Shown here in pieces: positions 40,201 through 64,000 of a DNA stretch of 64,000 nucleotides. The stretch covers positions 4,751,001 to 4,815,000 of the forward strand of contig BSDZ01000078.1 of NCBI GenBank assembly GCA_030268105.1, read 5' to 3'. Position 1 is the first letter of the stretch; each line of letters begins with the position of its first letter. Both the position numbers and the translations under genes were made by a program. Under the pieces are notes generated by a model. That model ran no database searches, was not told the origin of the DNA, and was given only the letters and a program-made list of their open reading frames with translations. The stretch is from Volvox africanus (lineage: Eukaryota > Chlorophyta > Chlorophyceae > Chlamydomonadales > Volvocaceae).

Positions 40201-40996
40201 CGCCTGCGTGTAAAAACTGTGTGAGGCGAGTTGGCTGACTAAACTGGCCACACGGTTGGCATCATCAACATCCAACGATTGGAGTTGACCCGCGCCTTCC
40301 CCTCTCTCCACCTCACCATAGCTCATGGACATGAAACCGGTCTTTCATCCCTTCCATTTGCCCATTTTTGTAGTTTTCATATGCTGGCCTTCAAGGCCTC
40401 ACCTCAACTCCGTACGGCGTCAGGTGCTGTTCCCAGGAATGGTATATCCACGCGCCCATGCCCGCCTGCGCACAGCACGGCATGATACGGTACGGCTCGG
40501 CACAGGATGGCACGGAAAGCAGAGACCAAAGGAAGGGAAGGGCGGTTTTGGAGGTTACGGCTCATAATCCTGCAATTCGATCACCCCTTAGTCCTTGTCC
40601 CTTTCACACGCACGGCAAGCACGCATGACGTACTTGGGGAATACAAAACAACAGCAATTGCTGCTGCAGCGGTGGCCCATCATGTTCCTTCTGTGCGCCA
40701 TGGACGTCATCCGCCCTTACCGCCGGGCCGGCGAATGTCACCCGGCGTCGTGAGGCAGGTGACGCCAAGATCCATGGAGCGCACGAGCTGCTGCCGCCTC
40801 CGCTGCCGCCTCCGCTGCCGCCTCCGCTGCCGCCTCCGCTGCCGCCCCCGCTGTCCCCAAGGCTACTGACATCCCCCGGTGAACATGGTGCGGACGCCGT
40901 ATCCAGACGCGGGGCGTCAATGGTATCGGCGTGTACATGGGTGGGCTTGGTGTCGTCTCTGCGGTCGCTCCTGACTTGGGCTCCGGCGCTCTGCAT
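34283..40996 (-). CDS. Type II (alpha/beta-hydrolase) thioesterase with bacterial DNA in intron 8
   Basis: Stand-alone thioesterase of the GrsT/oleoyl-ACP hydrolase family, which releases acyl groups from carrier proteins of polyketide or fatty acid synthases. Ten in-phase exons, 368 residues: 40996-40634, 40465-40403, 40035-39934, 39803-39778 (weak donor, tentative), 39548-39482, 39342-39287, 38986-38866, 38219-38148, 35014-34934, 34438-34283. Family features in order: LLLFCIPQAGMGAWIYHSW, LAIELPGHNSRIRE, nucleophile elbow LPYAIFGHSMGAWIAYE, HLFVSGCRAPHLF, FWAAFRARYG, LRADFALVETY, FAGESDQ (candidate Asp), and LPGAGHDYVE (candidate His). The N-terminal 100 residues hold a (GGGS)5 run. Intron 8 (3133 nt) separates the catalytic Ser from the Asp and His and contains the bacterial mosaic. 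An in-frame stop just upstream supports the ATG at 40996. Confidence 0.88.
36029..36100 (+). pseudogene. lysK: Fragment of class I lysyl-tRNA synthetase
   Basis: The frame reads FFYELFLDEEGSKISKSKGN, containing the KMSKS-type signature (KISKS) in the wording of class I lysyl-tRNA synthetases, a form found in alphaproteobacteria including Rickettsiales. Only about 25 residues survive. The frame then runs straight into MutL-like sequence, so this is a fragment and not a gene. Confidence 0.7.
36101..36207 (+). pseudogene. mutL: Fragment of DNA mismatch repair protein MutL
   Basis: In the same frame as the preceding LysRS piece, the translation continues to DLFFATPARLKFLRTES, a conserved MutL/GHL-ATPase motif, preceded by IVNR. 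About 30 residues only. The joint between unrelated housekeeping genes shows rearrangement. Confidence 0.7.
36371..36568 (-). pseudogene. Chimeric fragment: integrase-core transposase joined to FtsK
   Basis: The first half reads FKPEHKGKVERSIRIVKEQL, typical of the end of a DDE integrase core (IS21-like wording, uncertain). The second half, AVDEMADLMLVAGKDIE, matches the Walker B region of FtsK/SpoIIIE translocases. The last residues (ALRNAAK) fit neither. Two or three donor loci are fused in one short frame. Confidence 0.65.
36761..36971 (+). pseudogene. Unassigned bacterial-like coding fragment
   Basis: A plus-strand frame from about 36804 reads ITTAINGFNLLDDGIKPDAL and continues to LNSKGKGGKSD before a stop at about 36971. 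Its AT-rich codon use resembles the surrounding insert, not the algal exons. I do not recognise the family. It is preceded by a 22-bp direct repeat (AGTCAATCATAAACTTTGTG, twice). Confidence 0.4.
37419..37813 (-). pseudogene. Unassigned bacterial-like coding fragments
   Basis: Reading the minus strand from 37813, one frame gives GSEFWSGFISALLKTKGYKD followed by VKIVAGRY and a stop. A shifted frame continues DNEFLKEVENKLQKSNIS and another RRWEKLIEIYGEATDRNWF. These look like one or two frameshifted bacterial genes of unknown identity. The 5' edge is an inverted copy of sequence at 36273-36310. Confidence 0.4.
40788..40853 (-). repeat. 12-bp coding tandem repeat, (GGGS)n
   Basis: About five copies of a 12-bp unit (CCGCTGCCGCCT on the plus strand) encode consecutive Gly-Gly-Gly-Ser blocks in the thioesterase N-terminal extension. 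This is a naturally occurring flexible linker, probably variable in copy number. Confidence 0.9.
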
Positions 40997-43902
40997 CTGG
41001 GCCACTTAAACCTCTTCTTGCTAGCCGTCTCAGTGCAAACTACCCCGCGGTTCCTAGGGCCGTTCAAAAACCGCTCGTGTCGTGCGTAAGATTAACTTGC
41101 GGCTGAAGAGGGCTCTCACAGAACGATACCTCAATGCAGACGTCAGGTATATGGGTTCCCAAGCGGTAATACCAGGGCCTATATTGCGCGCTATAACGGT
41201 GGGCTAAGCTTTGAATTATGACAGCGGGTTGCTGGCTTTGCGGTGTTGAAGAGGGGAGGAGTAAGGGAGTGAAAGAAAGATGTGAAACACGTGTAACAAA
41301 TTTTTTTTGTTCTTTATCGTTGCGCTCGACGTTAATTGTGATGAACGAAAGTTCGCTCGCTGCCACATCGCTTAGGAGCGCTGCTCGGCCCGTCCTAGGA
41401 ATTTCGCACATGTCACAAGGGATCTCACGTGCGTTGCTGCAAGAAAGGTGTGGCGGCAAATCAAAGGAGCGCATGTGCCGGAAGGTATATGCTAGGGCGG
41501 TATTTTGTGCTTCCTAAATAGCCAGCTGAGGCTTTGCATGCGACCCATGCATGGTTCCCGTTGTTTGCCCATAAATCAGGATTTGCACATCTCCACATGA
41601 ACCTCCCGGTTCCTGGGCATTTGCTCAATTCGGTCTAACAAACAATCGTTCTGTGCATAAATTTCCTGTACCAAGTGTTCCACGCTCGCACCCATCAACG
41701 TGTGCGGTTGCATTTGGGCCGCTCGGGCTCTGCTGTATCTGCCAGGCGACTCGACATCATGGGTGGTATTCGCTGTATCATATGCTGCCATATGCACACG
41801 CCGCCATACTGGCTATCATACCGGCGACCATGGCGGCAAGGTGATGCTGACAACTCCATGTGTTATTCTTGTGTTATTCTCAACAGGAATTAAAGGATGG
41901 ATGAGGGCCCATGTGTCCGCTATGCTGGGCTGCGGGCCGCGTTCCTTAAAGAAGGCAATTGTAATGTGTGAGGAAACTAGCGTACTACTCCCTGCTTCTC
42001 ACAGACCTCGCGCACAGCATGGCGGATTTCTGTCTCCACGACAACGAAAACCCAACCAACAGCCGGTGAAGCATCCGGCATATTACGATTATGCTTCAGC
42101 AATCCCAACCTGCAGAATAATACAAATGGTTTAAAATCAAAAAGGGTATCGTGGTGACAAGGGCGCAAGCAAGGGCACGCACGCAACTACCGCAAGCAAG
42201 CGCACGCGCGATTGTCCACACACCAGACAGCTCCGCATAAAGACCAAATGCCCGTCCCAACTTGTCAGTATGTACCCAGCTAAGATGTAACCCGTTGTCG
42301 TTGTAGGCAAGCCTTACATGGAATTCAAAGACACATGAATGCGCAGCCAGCAACGAAGCCAACTTACAAACAAACAGAGGAACCGTATGCCTATTTCCTT
42401 GGACCCCGGGGGAGCAAACAACACTCCTTTTATAAAATCTTATTTACTTGATACGACCATTGTCTGGCAAGGACCACCCTTAAGGGACCAATCTGCTTGG
42501 AAGGACGTTTACCGGATCGAGCCTTACCTAGCTGTCGTACCAACCATCCGTCTGTAACCAACAAGCCGTGCAAAACAGCAGGACGAAATATTAAGAAAAA
42601 CATCGCTTTCTACCTCACCGCTGCTATATAGATTGCAATGGAGAAGGCCAGCCTAGCTAATGTTAAATACAAATTATCAAAAGGTGGAATGAAGTGCACT
42701 CGAGCAAGTAATATATAAACCTTATAATAGTTAGGCGCCCTCATAATGAGTGCTAGTACATGAGTTTATTATGATGTAACTAATGTTGCCGTTAGGTGCT
42801 AGATGTCCCGGCAGGACGTCCCGGCCCGTACAATTTGTACAACCGATTGTATAATCTGGAGCGTAAGTACATTCCATACAGTCACAGGTCCACCGATGAC
42901 AAGTTGGCCCCCATGTGGTGTTTCTCGGTTCCTCGGTCTCTCTTGTCACCCAAGCCCAAAGCACCGAATTGGTTTTCCCTGCCGCACGCAGAGCACAGGG
43001 GAACACCATGCAGAACATTATTTCCCAATCTAATTCATTTACAGAAGCTGCTGCTGCTGATGGTCTCCGGCTGCCTGGCCCCATAAACAATTCAATCACA
43101 GTTATCATCGCCTGACGGAAGATTGCTGCTGGCGTGCCGCCGGATCTGCCGTCGCATATATACAGCAGTGAGATGGAAGGCAACATGTCTCAGGCAGCGC
43201 ATATAAGTGGAACCGAATGAAAAATTTAGGACCTGCTGCTGTGGAACCACGCAATCTAAAAGTTATGATAAGTTGATTAACACTATCTATTTTTTATTTC
43301 GGCGACGCACACATGGATGCATTTTGGGCCTCCTGTTGTATCTCTGTGTTAATATCCGCCAAGCTGTTTAGGCCCGATCGGAAGATGTCCAGTTTCCTGA
43401 TCATCCAGGATAGCCTTAGATACCCCAGGATACCCTAAGCATTCCCCCTTAATGGGGTGCGGCCTCGCGTCCTACAGTCCCTGGGGCCCGAACCCTCCCT
43501 AGACTGTAATCGGACTGATTCAATCCCTCACGGCCGTGTGATAAGGCCCCCAACCCACCGACTGGTCTGACCGCCCTCACCATCCTGACAGTGGAGATCC
43601 AACCGGGCAATCCCGCTGCATATCAAAGTCGAATCTCTGTCCAAAGATCCGTCAAATTGTATAGCAAGGTGTTCTGGCTATTGGCCTTAGATACCCCAGG
43701 ATACTACTCCAGCCGGGGCTGGTCTGTTATGCATGGATGGCACACGCAACCCAATCAATATAACCCATTGAACGAACGCTTCAACTGAGAACCTAATTCC
43801 CATCGGTTACGTTTGTGTGTCCCATGGGTCAGTGGTTAGTTCTAACAATCCGCTCCATCCTTTGGCCCCAGCTGCGTCGTCATCCCGCCTGTATATACTC
43901 AC
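40997..43902. other. Region between thioesterase start and last assigned exon of the SRCR gene
   Basis: This holds the thioesterase promoter and the unresolved 3' end of the large SRCR/RCC1 gene. A minus-strand frame around 42780-43040 is Cys-rich (CHRWTCDCMEC, CTNCTG) and could be a further exon, but I could not fit it by phase. Reading through the donor of the last RCC1 exon gives an immediate TGA, so the gene could also end there. A dispersed repeat lies at 43326-43437. Confidence 0.4.
43326..43437. repeat. Dispersed repeat family A, copy 1
   Basis: This runs from TGTTGTATCTCTGTGTTAAT to GATACCCCAGGATACC and is the reverse complement of 51918-52025 with few differences. A partial further copy of its end (GATACCCCAGGATAC) is at 43690. 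About 105 bp with no coding capacity, so a MITE-like element is possible. Confidence 0.75.
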
Positions 43903-60058
<16,156 letters not shown>

Positions 60059-61421
60059 CCTGCCTTCCTAGCTTTCGGAAAAGCAACGTCGACGGTATCT
60101 TATGTATGGCGAAGCACCGACGACTGCGACAAATCAAACTACCAGCATAATATATTAAATTTTATATTATGAGCAACGATACCTAATAATCAGGTCCCCA
60201 GCTTCCGAGAAGTTGCAAGCAGCAGTTGATGGCGTGCGTGTGGTACATGCATATGTACCGGACTTCAGCTAATACTTTTGCCTCGATTGCATAGGATATT
60301 ATGCTGAGCTGTAACTGCTATGTATTAAAACCAAACCGAGGTACGGATTTTTACAGAGCAAGCATGTAGTACATGCACGTACGTACAAGCACGCGAATCC
60401 ATGTTGAGGTACGTGGAGCTTATTTTGCGCGTTAGCCATATCATTCTATCAAGTAAGCCATTTTTATGTTATGTTATCAAATGAGCTCTGAAGTTTATAA
60501 GTTCCAAGCAAGTACTACTAACAGAAGACGAGGAGACCGTACGTCGTACAAATGACGAATCTTTACAATACGGCCATAAACGACCCCAAACGATTCAATA
60601 TAATAATAAATATCTCATGGAAAAATTAATGCTTGATAATCGCACCAACGAGTCCGAGCTCAGCTGCTGTTCCGACTGTATCTCTATACGCTTCCTTAGA
60701 AAGGACCTCAAATCGTCGACTAAGAATGTTACTAAACTTATGCGCATAACGCCGAACTAAAGCCTGTTTACCGTAAGGTGCACTGGTAACGGTTATTGGG
60801 CTAGCCGTACACGCAATCCCATCCCAATACGTCTCGTATTATGTCATTCCGCCTTGCTTAAATTCATGTGCCATAAACATACTTCAAGAGGCTGCAGTGG
60901 ATTGCTCAATTCGACGAGGCGAGTTCCTGAACGAGAGCACCAAAGATGCGATTGTACGGCATAGATCGGAAGCATGCATATTACTGCGTCCCTCTGCGTC
61001 GCGCATGTTACTACCGCCATTCGCAACATACTTCCGTTTTTATTTGTTTCTGATAACACCCTGCTACGAAGCTGCCAGTGTATGAATCGAATTTTTATTT
61101 AAATGCTTCCTCGCTGAGCGCAATTGTTCAGAAGGCGAGCTGTTTTGGCTCAACCTCGTTACACCCCAATGTTCCCAGAGGATTGATAAATAAAGGCATG
61201 CAAATGAAAACACCGAAGCAGGCGAGTGACGAAGAATGGCCCACCGAAGGCCCAACGTCCGCACCGATACGCGCGCAACTCGAAAAGTAACACCAATAAC
61301 TCACCGCCGCCTTCATACCTCTCCTGCTCAAGAACACAACCGAGTGTGTGGCAGAAAATCTTAGTTTCTTCGCCATGCATTGGAACACTGATTCGGTTCA
61401 TAGATAAAAGACGTGATGTGG

Positions 61422-61458
61422 GCCAGGGGTCATCCCCCATGTGGGGGTGACCCCTGGC
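61422..61458. repeat. Near-perfect inverted repeat (hairpin)
   Basis: GCCAGGGGTCATCCCCCAT is followed directly by GTGGGGGTGACCCCTGGC. The arms pair over 17-18 bp with one bulge and almost no loop. Function unknown; it is not next to a recognised gene end. Confidence 0.85.
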
Positions 61459-61536
61459 TGCGACGGCTCATTCGTGCGGAGTTGGTTCTCATTTCATTAC
61501 CACTACTGACGGCAAGAACGTATGTGTACAGGATAG

Positions 61537-61614
61537 GGGGTTTTGATTTTCATCCCTGGCCACTATCTGGCCGTCTCTTCGTTTCCTTGTATTTCCGGGC
61601 ACCTTAATCCGTTC
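61537..61614. repeat. Dispersed repeat family C, copy 3
   Basis: The unit begins GGATAGGGGG, keeps TGGCCACTATCTGGC and ends TTTCCGGGCACCTTAATCC. It is diverged from the other two copies but collinear with them. Confidence 0.6.
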
Positions 61615-61912
61615 ACCTTCGGGAAATTGAATTCTCCGAAATGAGTGATTTTCCCGGTAGGTGGTTCAGCACCGACCACCAGCATCCAATGGGAGTTTCC
61701 GCCGGATCAACGGTGGCCTCAACTTCACTCCTGGTCGGCTGGTAGATCTTGCTATAACTTGGGTCCTCAACGCCTATCAACATCAAGGGCACATCCACCC
61801 TCTTGAGAGGTTTTAAGGTTAAGCTACCCTACCTATATACCCCACCTATTTTACTTACCAACCTAACTACCAACCTACCAACCAACCAATCAACCTACCT
61901 ACCTAACTACCC

Positions 61913-62115
<203 letters not shown>

Positions 62116-64000
62116 TATCTATCCGGAGGTTGATGGTCTTGCTTGCTTGTAAACAAACGTTAGTTGTGCATTACAATAATTGACGATGTGTGTATGTCAA
62201 CTGAGCTAGCTAGTTGTGTAAGCGGATAAGAGTATGTACTTCATGGCCCCGCGCAGATTCCCGAGCTGGGCGGAAAGCTTGTAAAGCATGCACCAAGACC
62301 GAGGCGATTAAGGTCATCACCATGCATATCTATAGGCGTTACACGCACACATGCATGGATTGTGCAAACGAACATACACGCACCTATGCTTTCGTGCGTA
62401 CTCATGCATCAATACCAACCGAGGGCGAGGGCGTGCCGACCTGCTTGCCTGTCGCTCTGCACGCGCATGTATTGTTGATGTATATCAACAAAGCTCAACC
62501 AACGGACCTCGATCATACTTCTGGGAGATAGTGAACGACGGAGGGCTATGGACGAAACATTTACCCAGCAGCGCATAGATACCTTGCAAACATCCGACCA
62601 GAGAATAAGCGACCCGAGCATACAATAATTGCATTCGTCTGCAAGCATGCACGCACACACGCAAGCGCATAGACATCATGTAAATGTGGCCTGCTTGGGC
62701 TCCTGTGTGCGCTTTGAACTGCTCTAATAGTAACTACATCTGCGTGTACGTCTCATCATCAGTACCATGTGACGACAAGCTGCTGCCTGCCACCGGCCAG
62801 CAGCAGTGGTGGTCGTAGGTGAACCCTATGCACACGATACGAGCGAGTAGTGCGCGTGTGCCACATGAGTCCGCCGGATACAAATGTGCGGATTCGACGT
62901 GAAGACTGCTGCCTCATGTCGCTCATGCGCATGCATGCACTGTCTCACATACATGCACACACAACTCACGTATCTCTATCTATCTCTGCGCTCGATTACA
63001 TCACCACTGCTAGGGTGGTATATATATATATATATATTTGTATGTATATGTTGCGAACAATGTTCCCTATTGACGACATAGCATGCGCGCGGTACGTGTG
63101 AGCCCTGACTTTGGATCCTGCTGCCAAACCCTGCCTTCCATTGATACCTAAGTAACGTGACTAAAAGAAAGAGGCCTATTCGTTGATAACAGGTTATAAT
63201 TGTAATCCACCCGTAACGTCACACCTCTATCTCCTTGCGACCCATCGTTTTATGCGGGAAACCCGCACGTACGGATAGATAGATTGATAGATAGACCGTT
63301 CCAGCCGAGACAACACTTAAGACACATGTAAGGAAAGAAAGAAAGCAGAATGCGCCTTGCGAGCGAAACCGCACCTGCTGCTGCTGATTTAAGTACGTAA
63401 AACAAGCCCAAATATAGCAGCAGTTGTATGTATTTTGACACGCACGCGCTCAGACATTCCAAACACACGACGACGTCCTCGCTCACAGCCACGTACACCC
63501 AGTAGCATGATTCCTTAATTACTGAGTTAGTGTGACCGAACACTATCTAGCTACTTATATAGCTACCCACGGTTCTTTATGTTAAACAAATGCGTTATTA
63601 TGATGAGAACGAACCAAAATAAGATGATAAGCAAGCAAGTAGCGAAAAACACGTACACCCGCCCGCATATACACAGATGAGCGAGGTTATTTAGTTCCGG
63701 CGACGAAGATAGTATATAATGACAATGAGCCGTATATAATGGAGTCGCCGTACAGGCACAATCTAATATTTATCGCAATATAAAGGCTACCATGCCCATG
63801 ATATAATCATCCTCCCTGTCGTCCCTGCTGCTTGCGCATCTATGGAAGATCCAGTGACCAACATACATCCCAACGACCATGCCAACGTTCAATTGTCCTG
63901 TCCTCCTCAGCTGCTCAAATAGCTGCTGCGCACCATGCTGATTGGCGTAGTCGATTCAGGAAACGATAGAGCGTCGCCATGGTAGGTATGTAAGCACGCA

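Overview
This is nuclear DNA of a eukaryote, most likely a volvocine or related chlorophycean green alga. The evidence is dense short spliced exons with GT-AG introns, ciliary genes, a plastid-type lysine-pathway enzyme with an apparent transit peptide, an extracellular protein with SRCR modules and proline-rich (PPSP-type) linkers, and many microsatellites and short interspersed repeats. I rebuilt the genes by joining exons across splice sites and checking that reading frame is kept at every junction. Exon edges are therefore predictions, but the phase agreement is strong support.

Layout. (1) 1-19364, minus strand: 41 consecutive in-phase exons of an axonemal inner-arm dynein heavy chain (best guess DNAH6-like), from the start codon through the AAA4 P-loop; AAA5, AAA6 and the C-terminus lie beyond the left edge. 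(2) 20094-26417, plus strand, divergent from the dynein: a 13-exon coiled-coil protein, tentatively TSNAXIP1-like and probably ciliary. (3) 27956-31956, minus strand: an acyl-CoA-binding/ankyrin protein (ACBD6-like) and a plastid 4-hydroxy-tetrahydrodipicolinate reductase (dapB). Between them lie a decayed dapB piece and a decayed acyl-CoA-binding gene copy, so a two-gene unit was duplicated in tandem and each unit kept a different gene. (4) 32385-32846, plus strand: the small U2 snRNP subunit SF3B5. (5) 34283-40996, minus strand: a 10-exon type II (alpha/beta-hydrolase) thioesterase. Its intron 8 holds about 2.8 kb of AT-rich DNA made of scrambled bacterial gene fragments (class I lysyl-tRNA synthetase, MutL, FtsK, an integrase-like transposase) that look derived from a Rickettsiales-type bacterium. 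(6) 43903-60058, minus strand: a large secreted modular gene with a signal peptide, two SRCR domains, proline-rich linkers, a discoidin/F5-8C domain and seven RCC1-like repeats, each module built from exons with fixed intron phases. (7) 60059-64000: no convincing gene.

The introns of the large secreted gene are full of repeats: a tRNA-derived SINE-like family with (ATT)n tails, three other short dispersed families, and long microsatellites. One of these families also sits in a dynein intron.

The most notable discovery is the bacterial mosaic inside the thioesterase intron. Coding exons continue in order, orientation and phase on both sides, which argues for a real nuclear integration rather than contamination. 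The second is the reciprocal gene loss in the dapB/acyl-CoA-binding tandem duplication.
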